A DNA stretch of 48,186 nt from positions 1 through 48,186 of IMG/VR virus record IMGVR_UViG_3300037480_000036; one strand, given 5' to 3'. Below, piece by piece: positions 7,613 through 15,712 of this stretch. A program made the translations under genes and the position numbers. The notes under the pieces are model-generated. The model was not told the origin of the DNA. It saw nothing but the letters and a program-made list of their open reading frames with translations, and made no database searches. The DNA is from a virus. How positions within the stretch are numbered: position 1 is the stretch's first letter; every line of letters starts with the position of its first letter.

Positions 7613-8979
7613 GTAATACTTTCATAACACCTGGTGTGTGGACAGCTATCAGCACTGAATCATCTGGTACATTTTCACTAACAGCAGGAGGTCAACACTG
7701 TATTTATGATGGTGTGCCACCTGATTCACTTGTGGGTCACCGTTATACAGGTAAACCTGTTGACTTCATCACAGGTGCTACTGAATCGGTTTACGTGAAA
7801 GCATCAAGAGAATGTTTCGCTGTTGGTGATGTTGAAGGTGTGGAACCACCACCACCTGTTGTTGAGGGTGACAACATCGTACAGTTCACCAACCCACCAG
7901 GTATTACAGGCACTTGGTATTTCGGAGATGGCAATAGCTCAACTGCTGTTGACCCTGTCCATGAATATGCAGTGCATGGCACTTATAACGCTACATTTGA
8001 TAGTGATACAGGTACGGATGACTTGATTATTGATGTTATTGTTACAGCTTTACCTTTACCTACAGCGAGCTTTACAGCTACAGCAAGAGATCCAGATACT
8101 AATATTTATGACTTTGTTGGTTTGGGTGGAGATACCTATAAGTGGGTTATTGATGATACCGAATATATAGGTCAGAACGTTACACATATATTTAACCCTA
8201 CGCCTGTCTTAGGTGATACGTATTTGTCTGAACTGGTAACTACTGATATAAATGCCAACACTGACTATTCATCTCAATCATTATTTGTACTCCAGCCAAA
8301 TATACTACCTGTAGGTGACTTCTCATACCTTAAAAATGAATTAGTCGTATCTTTCGATTCTACAGTTGATGATCCAGACGGTAATAATAGTAATATCGTG
8401 TATTTATGGGACTTTGGAGATGGGAATTCGTCTACAGACAGAGATCCTATCCATGCTTATGACCCCCCAGCAATACCAGAAGATCCTAGCGGACAGACAT
8501 TCACTGTTACTATGACAGCAACCGATGAACGTGGTGGTGAGTTAATTGTTCAACACACCCTAACTGTTTATGATTACCAAAAGCTTGGCCCAAATCTGAT
8601 TGTTAATGGTGATTTCGAGACTGACGATGCGAGTACTTTTGATGCCTCAAGTTCCACAATAGAGTTAGTTGGTGGTGTGATGACAATAACCAGTACGAGT
8701 GGTTCAAGTGGGAGAATGTCTACAGATGTAACTGGAATGAATGTAGGTGCTCAATATAAATTATCATTAGATTATAACGTAGAAGTTAACAGTAATCAGA
8801 CTGTTAAGAATCTGGTTGGCTTTGCTACGGAGGTAAGTGTATCTTTAAATTCCTTAGTACCTGTTACTGAAGTTATATTCCTTACTGCGGATGAAGTAAA
8901 TGGAGCAATAAAAGTATATGCAGGTGTTGTTGGTAACACAGTAATACTCACAAGAATAGCTTTAGAGGAGGTCTTATAA
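7609..8979 (+). CDS. PKD-domain surface protein with N-terminal shared module and C-terminal carbohydrate-binding-like domain
   Basis: Residues 1-75 are a small module shared with the genes at 11366 and 12950 (pattern VWT...GGQ..I...P.DSLVGHRYTG...ESVYVKA). A Pro-rich linker then leads to PKD-type Ig domains: one with WYFGDGNSST near 105, a degenerate one near 170, and one with LWDFGDGNSST near 270. The last about 125 residues open with NLIVNGDFE and resemble CBM4/9-type galactose-binding-like domains. It is likely displayed on the head or neck, binding host or environmental glycans. From about base 8040 codon use shifts to more ATA and AGA, suggesting acquired DNA. Confidence 0.8.
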   Translation: MSNTFITPGVWTAISTESSGTFSLTAGGQHCIYDGVPPDSLVGHRYTGKPVDFITGATESVYVKASRECFAVGDVEGVEPPPPVVEGDNIVQFTNPPGITGTWYFGDGNSSTAVDPVHEYAVHGTYNATFDSDTGTDDLIIDVIVTALPLPTASFTATARDPDTNIYDFVGLGGDTYKWVIDDTEYIGQNVTHIFNPTPVLGDTYLSELVTTDINANTDYSSQSLFVLQPNILPVGDFSYLKNELVVSFDSTVDDPDGNNSNIVYLWDFGDGNSSTDRDPIHAYDPPAIPEDPSGQTFTVTMTATDERGGELIVQHTLTVYDYQKLGPNLIVNGDFETDDASTFDASSSTIELVGGVMTITSTSGSSGRMSTDVTGMNVGAQYKLSLDYNVEVNSNQTVKNLVGFATEVSVSLNSLVPVTEVIFLTADEVNGAIKVYAGVVGNTVILTRIALEEVL

Positions 8980-11360
8980 TGGACGTTAAACCTTATTCAA
9001 TCCCAGATTACAAACCGTATTTTGGAGGAGAAGATTATATAGAAATGGAGAGGCCCCCCTTACCTGATCCGTGGGATTCTCCAGTTGCAGGGTTTTATTA
9101 TGTTAATCCTGATGACGATAATGCTACAGATTCAGATAACACTAACGGAAGTAGACTTGTACCTAGGAAAACGTTACCTAATACTACGCCACTTGGATAT
9201 GATATTGAGCGTCCTCCTTTAGCCGCTGGTTCTGTGGTTATTGTCTCAGGTCATCTTCCCACTTCTGGTAATGGAAAGATAGCTTTCTGTGCAGAGGGTA
9301 CAAATGCTAACCCCGTATGGTTGGCTGGTGAGTCTGCTGAGAACCGATGGTCTAGTGGTCAGAATATATTCCTTATGGGTCAATGTATGATACTGGAATA
9401 TATGGAGCTGATTGAGGATGGAGCTGGTAGCCCTAGTATGAGGGTTCACGATGTATACCCTGACAACCCTTGCAATCGTGTCTGCTACAGATATTTCTAT
9501 GGAAAGGGGAGTGGAGATTTCGTTAGTGGCTCAAACACCTCTCTATCTATAACAGGAGATTCTACTAATGTAGATGAAGGCAATCCTTTAAAGCGTACTG
9601 ACGTTATCATATATGGGTGTGATATTACAGAGATGGGTAGTACAGATTGGACTCATGAGAATGGAGGTGATGCTGGCTCTCATGACTACCATGCATATTC
9701 AATTAGTAAAGCAGTTTCAAGAGTGTGGGTGCTTAATAATATCGGTGATCGCTGTCAAGGTGATGGTATCCAGATTGGTGTCGCACAGCAAGCGTCAGAA
9801 TTATATCCAGATTACTTATATATTTCAGGCAATCAATTCCATACAAACGGAGAAAACTCCTTTGATGTCAAGAAAGTAAGAAAGGTAATTTTCTCTAAAA
9901 ATGATTGCGTGACGAGAGGCGCTAGTATAATTACTCATGACTGGTGCGAGGAAGTGTTTATTCTTAATAATGATATCCATGACTCTTACGGTGGATTAGC
10001 ATTGCAATCCTCTTTAGGTGTTTATGCATTTGGTAATAGGATTTGGAATATACAAGCAGGTGATCACCACCCAGATCAAACAGGTGTTATATGGGGTCAG
10101 ACTTATGCTATAAATACTAGAGGTTGTACTGAGGTTTACATCTTAAACAATACTGTCCATAGTTATCAACGAGGAGTACAAGCACATACTTCAACTGATT
10201 GTAAATTCTCTAATAATGTTTTTACTGGCAAGCTAAGTAGGGAAGGTCAAACAGATCCTTTAGGAGAAGATCTTATTGTTGAATCTGGATTTAGGGATGA
10301 TGCTCTGATGAGAAATAACTTCTTTGACAGTTACCGCGGGAGGTTCGCATCTACCTCTGCTATTAGTACTGATGTAGAAGATCTTAATACTTATGGGAAT
10401 GTAGGGAACACTGGTAATGCTAATTCTAGTAACATTAATCAAGAGAGTGCCCAAGGTATTACTCATCTTACATTGCTCTCAGGTTCAGATATGATTGATG
10501 CAGGGATATCTGAAGACTTAATCTATGTTAATAATCTATTCAACACTACCTTCTCATTATCCATAGACAGGGATCTGCTTGGGTATGTGAGATTACAAGG
10601 TAGTGGGTATGATATAGGTTTTAATGAATACGGAGGGGTATTCGCACCTGCTCTACCTCTGGCACCAAAAAGTTTAAGTATTGATGCAGGAGAAGATAAG
10701 ATAGAATGGACTTTAGATTCTTTAAATGAAACTGGTATCACTGTCTATGAAGATGACATAGTTATAGCTACTCTTGGAGCAGGTGCTACAGAGTATTCTC
10801 ACGTAGGAGTCGCAACATCTATTAATCAATACAGGGTTGGTGCAAGTAATGCTGAAGGTGAAGCTCAGAGTAAAGGTATCTATTCTGATATTATGTCAGT
10901 AACTCAATTACCAGACACATTCACAGAAGATTTAAACATAACTAAATCACACTTAGCAGTACGACCTTACGAATATAGTAATGATGGGTTGTTAAACATA
11001 GGTGAGCCACAGTATGTAGGTGATAAGTTCGGTATACTTAGTACTGATATTGAATTTACCAAAGATAGCGCTAGTGTGGGTAACGGTTTTAATTACATTA
11101 CCAACGATTCAGGTTCGATATCTGGCTCAGTATCAGGCACAGGTGATTGTGATATCATCACAACTATAAACAGCTATGATGGTGTTGCTACTGGTCGATT
11201 ACAGGTTGGGAGCACCTATGTCGATATCACCTGTACTGAGGGTGCTTTTGATAAGTACAAAACTACGCTTGGTGTTACAGGTACAAAAGAATATACTTTT
11301 ACACCAATCACTACTAATGCAAAACATGCTATTGGCTTAGTAAGCTTACAGGAGAAATAA
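8979..11360 (+). CDS. Right-handed beta-helix protein, possible polysaccharide depolymerase
   Basis: A 793-residue protein. Residues about 200-470 show repeated short beta-strand turns with asparagine ladders (VWVLNNIGDRC, LYISGNQFHTNG, VFILNNDIHDS, VYILNNTVHSY), the hallmark of pectate-lyase-type parallel beta-helices. Residues about 560-640 look like a fibronectin-type III domain, followed by a beta-rich C-terminal domain. It starts in a TAATG overlap with the PKD gene. Codon use (many AGG, AGA, ATA) differs from the head genes. Likely a glycan-binding or cleaving spike displayed with its neighbours; the active site cannot be named. Confidence 0.78.
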   Translation: MDVKPYSIPDYKPYFGGEDYIEMERPPLPDPWDSPVAGFYYVNPDDDNATDSDNTNGSRLVPRKTLPNTTPLGYDIERPPLAAGSVVIVSGHLPTSGNGKIAFCAEGTNANPVWLAGESAENRWSSGQNIFLMGQCMILEYMELIEDGAGSPSMRVHDVYPDNPCNRVCYRYFYGKGSGDFVSGSNTSLSITGDSTNVDEGNPLKRTDVIIYGCDITEMGSTDWTHENGGDAGSHDYHAYSISKAVSRVWVLNNIGDRCQGDGIQIGVAQQASELYPDYLYISGNQFHTNGENSFDVKKVRKVIFSKNDCVTRGASIITHDWCEEVFILNNDIHDSYGGLALQSSLGVYAFGNRIWNIQAGDHHPDQTGVIWGQTYAINTRGCTEVYILNNTVHSYQRGVQAHTSTDCKFSNNVFTGKLSREGQTDPLGEDLIVESGFRDDALMRNNFFDSYRGRFASTSAISTDVEDLNTYGNVGNTGNANSSNINQESAQGITHLTLLSGSDMIDAGISEDLIYVNNLFNTTFSLSIDRDLLGYVRLQGSGYDIGFNEYGGVFAPALPLAPKSLSIDAGEDKIEWTLDSLNETGITVYEDDIVIATLGAGATEYSHVGVATSINQYRVGASNAEGEAQSKGIYSDIMSVTQLPDTFTEDLNITKSHLAVRPYEYSNDGLLNIGEPQYVGDKFGILSTDIEFTKDSASVGNGFNYITNDSGSISGSVSGTGDCDIITTINSYDGVATGRLQVGSTYVDITCTEGAFDKYKTTLGVTGTKEYTFTPITTNAKHAIGLVSLQEK

Positions 11361-11365
11361 ACAAC

Positions 11366-11659
11366 ATGGCCATCACAGTCAACGTATCAATCACCACCCA
11401 TAATGTGTGGGTGGAAGTAATCACAGGTGCTGTTGTTGGTGTTGCCAGTGTGACAGGTGGTGGACAATACTATGTTAGTAGCACAGCACCTGTTGATACA
11501 TTTATCGGTCATCGGTTTACAGGTGAACTCGTACCTTTCACGCTAGAAGTTGGTGAAGCACTTTACGTGAGAGGTGATACAGTAAACAATGTTGTGATGA
11601 CCCTTAAAGGCAATGACCTAAGTACATATACAACTGAATACACAGAGGAGTACGTTTAA
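11366..11659 (+). CDS. Stand-alone copy of the shared decoration module
   Basis: A 97-residue protein consisting almost only of the small module also found at the start of the 7609 protein and as the 12950 protein: TTHNVWVEV, then GGGQYYVSS, APVDTFIGHRFTGELVPF and EALYVRGD. All three copies share the IGHRFTGELV-type core. A short acidic tail follows. It probably occupies a symmetric position on the virion, as do the other copies. It ends in a TAATG overlap with the next gene. Confidence 0.75.
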   Translation: MAITVNVSITTHNVWVEVITGAVVGVASVTGGGQYYVSSTAPVDTFIGHRFTGELVPFTLEVGEALYVRGDTVNNVVMTLKGNDLSTYTTEYTEEYV

Positions 11660-12945
11660 TGTCGGCACAAGATGGTGTAAATAACATAAGAGGTCAGCAA
11701 GGGTTACCTAACAGTATTGATCCTAATTTTCACGCAGATCAATTACAGTTGGTTGTAGATGAACTACAAGAAACAAATCGCCCTTTATTAGTCACAAATG
11801 CTGATGGAACTCGTATCGGTGAGATATTCCAAGATGAGACATACGGACTGGTATTGCGAGCTAAAGACGCTGACGAGTCGCAACTACCTGTAACTCTGGT
11901 CGGCTCAACAGTTGTTGTGGGCGGTGAGAATACCATGATTAAATTCAATGGCGCGCAAGAGGGTAACTTTTTGCAGTTGGGCGCTCCTTTGGATTTGGAC
12001 GGAAACATAGTATTTCCACTAGAGGCAACACCGTTAAACGTTGAGGTTCACAGCGAGACAGCTACCAACGCAAGCGACTTAACAGTTACCACGTCATATC
12101 AGCCAATGATAACTTATGTGACGACTAAATCTTATCAACCCGACTCATCATCTGCGAGCATTCAATTTCGCGTTGAGAATTCATCGAATCAGGCGAGAGA
12201 GTTAGATTACTACATAACTGTTAATGGCGCACCTCCAACACCTGGCGATGAGTTCAGAGCAACAGTTCCAGCTAAAAGTCAGGGCGCTAATGGAGTGCTA
12301 TTAATCAGCACAAACGACAGCTCTACATCTTTAATAAACATTGGTGATACTGTTACCTGTCAAGTTAAAGCTGACGCAAGCGGCGCAGTAGTAACGGGCA
12401 CAGTTTTGGCCACTAAATTAAAACTAACACAAAACACAAGCATTCAAGATAGTGTTGCTAATATTGAAAGCGAACTCAATAACATTCAAATGTGTGACTT
12501 CTCCTTTAGCAATCCAATCCAACTTAACGACACCTTAACGGTACTAACTGGATGGGGTACTGACTATCCGTTCCTTAATGTAGGTATTACCGAAAGCGGT
12601 GGAGAGTTCACTGTTGCAAAAGGTGGTGTTTATAAGATTGACTTGGAGCGAATTTATCGTAACGACGATAGATCTCCATCTGTACCAGTTATATTACACA
12701 TAGTTGTTGAGGGTAGTGATGGGGCTGGTGGTTGGATACCAGTAATGGATAGAACCGCACCAATAATGGCAGCAACTGCAAATGACGAACCTGCTATACT
12801 CTCATTCACTACACCTGCGTTACTTCCCGTTCCAGATGGTGCTGTTTTCAGGGTTAGAGCTAGTGCAGCAGAGGGTACAGGAAGTCCGAGCGACACCTAC
12901 ATGATTCGTGCTACTATAGTTGCAACTAGAATACAAGGATTATAA
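11659..12945 (+). CDS. Virion surface protein with C-terminal C1q/TNF-like jelly-roll
   Basis: A 428-residue protein. The N-terminal about 120 residues begin SAQDGVNNIRGQQGLPN and form a beta-rich attachment region. The middle (about 130-260) is an Ig-like beta domain. The last about 140 residues (FSNPIQLND, then FTVAKGGVYKIDLERIYR and later PVPDGAVFRVRASA) have the spacing of a C1q/TNF-like jelly-roll, a fold often used as a trimeric receptor-binding head. It sits between two shared-module genes. A decoration fibre or receptor-binding role is inferred. Confidence 0.65.
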   Translation: MSAQDGVNNIRGQQGLPNSIDPNFHADQLQLVVDELQETNRPLLVTNADGTRIGEIFQDETYGLVLRAKDADESQLPVTLVGSTVVVGGENTMIKFNGAQEGNFLQLGAPLDLDGNIVFPLEATPLNVEVHSETATNASDLTVTTSYQPMITYVTTKSYQPDSSSASIQFRVENSSNQARELDYYITVNGAPPTPGDEFRATVPAKSQGANGVLLISTNDSSTSLINIGDTVTCQVKADASGAVVTGTVLATKLKLTQNTSIQDSVANIESELNNIQMCDFSFSNPIQLNDTLTVLTGWGTDYPFLNVGITESGGEFTVAKGGVYKIDLERIYRNDDRSPSVPVILHIVVEGSDGAGGWIPVMDRTAPIMAATANDEPAILSFTTPALLPVPDGAVFRVRASAAEGTGSPSDTYMIRATIVATRIQGL

Positions 12946-12949
12946 AACA

Positions 12950-13189
12950 ATGGCAAATACAACGAATGTACAAATTACTACCCCTAACGTATGGACTGTC
13001 GCACAAGCAGGACCATTCACAGGTGTAATGAGTATCGCAGGTAATGGTCAGTGGTGCATTAGTAGCGCTGGTGCACCTGCTGAGACACTTATCGGTCACC
13101 GTTTTACAGGTGAGTTAGTTGGTGTGGAGGTTACGACTGAAACGCTCTATGTTAAAGCTGACACACAGACAACAGTGATACTCACATGA
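12950..13189 (+). CDS. Second stand-alone copy of the shared decoration module
   Basis: A 79-residue protein made of the shared module alone: TTPNVWTVAQ, GNGQWCISS, ETLIGHRFTGELVG and ETLYVKAD. ATG 12950 is used because AAGGA lies upstream; a TTG-initiated version from 12920 would run into the preceding gene. The 3' end overlaps the tail terminator gene by 4 nt (ATGA). The three copies in 5.6 kb indicate duplication within this block. Confidence 0.76.
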   Translation: MANTTNVQITTPNVWTVAQAGPFTGVMSIAGNGQWCISSAGAPAETLIGHRFTGELVGVEVTTETLYVKADTQTTVILT

Positions 13190-13542
13190 GCCAACTAAAG
13201 CAAGTAGTAGCACTACTTAAAGATAAGCTGACTTGTGATGTGTTCACAGGTCAGATACCTGAATCACAAACAAACCCTGCTGTGGTGGTCACTAACGTGG
13301 CTAACCCATTCAGCAGGACATTGAGTGGTAAAAAGGTAGAGACATCGAGCGTATGGCGCATAACAGTTGTCGCTGAACGTCAAAGTGATGTAGAATCAAT
13401 ACTTGACGAACTCGAAGATATGGACAACAGTACAACTGTTGAGTTTCAGAAGATATTTACGAACCTTGTGCAAACAGAGTTGGGATTGACTGAACAGCCA
13501 TACCGTAGAGCGTTTTACGATTTAACCGTTTATAAACGATAA
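13186..13542 (+). CDS. Tail terminator-like protein
   Basis: A 118-residue protein with the alpha/beta layout of tail terminator or DUF3168-like proteins: an N-terminal helix (LKQVVALLKDKL), beta strands with a WRITVVAERQSD edge, and a C-terminal strand FYDLTVYKR. Such proteins cap the tail tube and join it to the head. Its place directly before the major tail protein fits. Assignment is by length, layout and position. Confidence 0.65.
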   Translation: MSQLKQVVALLKDKLTCDVFTGQIPESQTNPAVVVTNVANPFSRTLSGKKVETSSVWRITVVAERQSDVESILDELEDMDNSTTVEFQKIFTNLVQTELGLTEQPYRRAFYDLTVYKR

Positions 13543-13553
13543 GGAGTGATGTT

Positions 13554-14258
13554 ATGTCTGATGATGTAACTTTAGTAGCTGGTGCCTATTTTGAGCACTT
13601 GCAAGATGGTGTGTGGAAACGCATTCCTCGTATTACAGCAACAGGCGATACAGGCTCACTTGCTGAAGCGAAAGAAAAAACAACAACCGAAGATCGCATT
13701 AAGCGTTATTCATCTGGCTTACGTGATGGTGGTGATAAAAACCTTAAAGGTCAACGCATCCCTGTACAAGTTGCTGGTTCTGAGCATTTTGTAGATCGTG
13801 ACTTACAAGAGCTATTCATTATTCGTTGTAAAGGCGAAGAAGAAATGCAGATGCGTATTACCTATCCTGATATGGAACGTGGTGACTTCACATTCAAAGC
13901 ACTTGGTTACATGGTTGATGATGCCACTGCTGAAGATTGGAAAGTGTTCGCAGTTAACGGTAAGCAAAACAGTTTCGTTAATTGGGGTACTGCACCTACA
14001 CTAACTGCTGTTACGTTAGTCGGCACTGGCGCAGTGTTGGTTGGTGAAGGTGAGCAACTAGGTGTCACTAACACACCATTAGATGCTTATTGGGAAGTTA
14101 ATCAGGACACTTACGTTTCTGATGACAACGCAGTTGCTTCTGTGACTAAGTGGGGTTATGTAGTTGGTATCTCAGCAGGTACAGCTAACATCACTGTTAC
14201 ACGTCAAGTAGGTGATGGTACTACCGTTACTGAACAGATCGCAATCACAGTATCTTAA
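13554..14258 (+). CDS. Major tail (tube) protein with C-terminal Big2 Ig-like domain
   Basis: Forms the tail tube. Residues 1 to about 145 are the lambda gpV-like tube domain (DVTLVAGAYFEHLQ start, then RIPRITATGDTGS). Residues about 150-234 are an added bacterial Ig-like group 2 domain ending SAGTANITVTRQVG...TVS, which in other phages decorates the tail exterior and may touch cell-surface sugars. AAGGAG lies upstream of the ATG. It is followed by a hairpin and then the tail chaperone gene. Confidence 0.88.
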   Translation: MSDDVTLVAGAYFEHLQDGVWKRIPRITATGDTGSLAEAKEKTTTEDRIKRYSSGLRDGGDKNLKGQRIPVQVAGSEHFVDRDLQELFIIRCKGEEEMQMRITYPDMERGDFTFKALGYMVDDATAEDWKVFAVNGKQNSFVNWGTAPTLTAVTLVGTGAVLVGEGEQLGVTNTPLDAYWEVNQDTYVSDDNAVASVTKWGYVVGISAGTANITVTRQVGDGTTVTEQIAITVS

Positions 14259-14264
14259 CTGAAC

Positions 14265-14292
14265 ATGGCCACTGACTTGATGTGGTGGCCAT
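14265..14292 (+). terminator. Hairpin between major tail protein and tail chaperone
   Basis: Perfect 8-bp stem ATGGCCAC/GTGGCCAT with a 12-nt loop and no following T run. Probably a transcript-end or mRNA-stability hairpin that keeps major tail protein mRNA more abundant than the downstream message. A classical terminator is not supported. Confidence 0.5.
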
Positions 14293-14313
14293 ACATCACC
14301 AAGGAAACATCAC

Positions 14314-14676
14314 ATGTTAGAACTTAGCGGTTTAGTAAAACGAACACCATTCTTATTCACCGATTTAGATGGCACAGTACATGAGCTTGAAATCAGTGAG
14401 TTCACTATTGCTGATACTAAAAAATTAGTACAGTTACAGAAGCCTATTCTTGAAAATAAAGACATGGACGTATTAGATCAATCAGAGTTGATCATCTCAT
14501 CACGTATTGTATGTGCTGTGAAAGTGCGTGGTACAAATGAATACTTCTGGAATAGCATCACCGACTTAACAGGTAAAGCGTACCCTAATGAACTAGGTAG
14601 TGCACTCTACACTGAAGTTAACAAGTTAAACCCTGTTGACGTAGAATCACATGATGAAAAAAAAAGCGAATCTTAA
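14314..14676 (+). CDS. Tail assembly chaperone, short product (gpG-like)
   Basis: A 120-residue protein that would bind the tape measure protein during tail assembly. Lambda gpG-like genes sit between the major tail protein and tape measure, as here. The beginning FLFTDLDGTVHELEISEFTIAD and helical rest match the type. The last codons run through nine A residues (14657-14665), where ribosomes can slip to make the longer product. Confidence 0.82.
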   Translation: MLELSGLVKRTPFLFTDLDGTVHELEISEFTIADTKKLVQLQKPILENKDMDVLDQSELIISSRIVCAVKVRGTNEYFWNSITDLTGKAYPNELGSALYTEVNKLNPVDVESHDEKKSES

Positions 14677-14879
14677 ATAGCGGTCACGAGCTGTTAATAA
14701 AAAGAATTTGTCAAACATTACGTAGACCAGTATTTGAGGTGGAGCAGTTTCCTGCTACTGAACTTGAATACTGGTCTTGTTATTTCAGCATCGATGATAA
14801 TCAAGATAAACCTGCCGTAAAACCTGAATCTGTTGATGTAGAAACGTCTAAGAAAGGTTTTAAAGATCAATGGAAGTAA
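14314..14879 (+). CDS. Tail assembly chaperone, long product by -1 frameshift (gpGT-like)
   Basis: A slippery A-AAA-AAA heptamer lies in frame at 14658-14664. A -1 slip avoids the stop at 14674 and continues through codons for KRILNSGHELLIKR and later VEQFPATELEYWSCYFSIDD to the TAA at 14877-14879. The E-x-x-x-W segment is typical of T-domain extensions. No independent start with a ribosome site serves the second frame. The long product is a few percent of total in lambda; the level here is unknown. The next gene starts 3 nt after its stop. Confidence 0.85.
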
Positions 14880-14882
14880 CCT

Positions 14883-15359
14883 ATGGCTAAGACTCGAATA
14901 ACCGTTGAATCCGACCTTGATGAATTAGTCAAGGATATGCTCATCCTCGCAGAAGATTTCCCTGATGTAATAGCTGAAGCAGCCACCGAAGAAATGAAAG
15001 TGTTTGAGTCTGCCATACAGCGTAATTGGTCCACTATGGTTCCTTGGGGTAAGGTTGGTGATTACGTGTACGACTCAATAGGTTATAACGTAGCAATTGC
15101 ACCAGGTACAAACGATGTTGTGGGAATGGCAGGTGTGTTCTTGCTAGATGCTGTTAACACTAAACATGGTAAAGAAAAGAAAGACATCAAAGCACCTAAA
15201 CTGGCTTATTGGGCTGAGTTCGGCTTCACACCTAATAATGGTAAACCACATGCAGGTGTGCCATTTATGAGTAACGCATTCCATGCTACATTAGCAGAAC
15301 GAGAAAAAGTTTTCGCTGATACACTCCAACTAGCAATCAATAAGAGGATGAACAAGTAA
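14883..15359 (+). CDS. HK97 gp10-like tail completion protein
   Basis: A 158-residue protein. The C-terminal half, AYWAEFGFTPN then PHAGVPFMSNAFHA, has the conserved Glu-Phe-Gly and Pro-Phe-x-x-x-Ala pattern of HK97 gp10-type proteins, which complete the head-tail junction or tail. The N-terminal helix LDELVKDMLILAEDFPDVIAEAA also fits. The unusual feature is its place: it follows the tail chaperone, whereas gp10-like genes normally lie before the tail terminator and major tail protein. Confidence 0.75.
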   Translation: MAKTRITVESDLDELVKDMLILAEDFPDVIAEAATEEMKVFESAIQRNWSTMVPWGKVGDYVYDSIGYNVAIAPGTNDVVGMAGVFLLDAVNTKHGKEKKDIKAPKLAYWAEFGFTPNNGKPHAGVPFMSNAFHATLAEREKVFADTLQLAINKRMNK

Positions 15360-15402
15360 TGAGATGTTCGTCACAGTTTTTCTCTGTTGGTTGTTCTATC
15401 AT
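15360..15402 (+). promoter_or_regulatory. CRP-type class II promoter E (forward)
   Basis: TGAGA-TGTTCG-TCACA at 15360-15375, exactly 21 nt, then TATCAT at 15397-15402. One half-site differs from consensus by one base. Geometry is identical to the four reverse promoters, and TGTTC-TA precedes the -10 as in A and B. It would drive the GGPLDGQ gene at 15442. Confidence 0.65.
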
Positions 15403-15441
15403 GTGTTTACTCAATAACGAGTTAACACAGGAGAATACATT

Positions 15442-15606
15442 ATGTCACACACAGTAATGTTGCGAGGTGGACCACTTGACGGTCAAAAGCGGGTTCGTAC
15501 TTTTCTTGCTGATATCATGCGGATTAAATCACCTGATAAAAAATGTTTCCATGTCTACTTAAAAGAAAACAACAACCTTTATTTGTTTAACCGTACAGAA
15601 GATTAA
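15442..15606 (+). CDS. Small GGPLDGQ-motif phage protein (paralogue of 6283-6471)
   Basis: A 54-residue protein too short for usual gene lists. It starts at ATG 15442 after an AGGAG and begins MSHTVMLRGGPLDGQ, then a short beta-rich body ending NLYLFNRTED. The motif and the aromatic C-terminal strand match the reverse gene at 6283. Both copies sit behind CRP-type promoters inside the virion gene block. Function unknown. Confidence 0.75.
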   Translation: MSHTVMLRGGPLDGQKRVRTFLADIMRIKSPDKKCFHVYLKENNNLYLFNRTED

Positions 15607-15712
15607 CCACCCTTCAAACCAATGCACATGCTCAGTCGTGTGCATAACCCTCGCACCATCCCCTATTGTTCGTTATACTATTACCCATCAATAATCAACA
15701 GTGGGCTATAAC
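15607..15712. other. Intergenic stretch with a hairpin
   Basis: Holds ATGCACATG/CGTGTGCAT at about 15622-15645, a 9-bp stem with one G-U pair and a 6-nt loop but no T run, and a TATACT hexamer at 15674-15679 that could be a -10 for the tape measure gene. No gene is seen. Confidence 0.4.
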
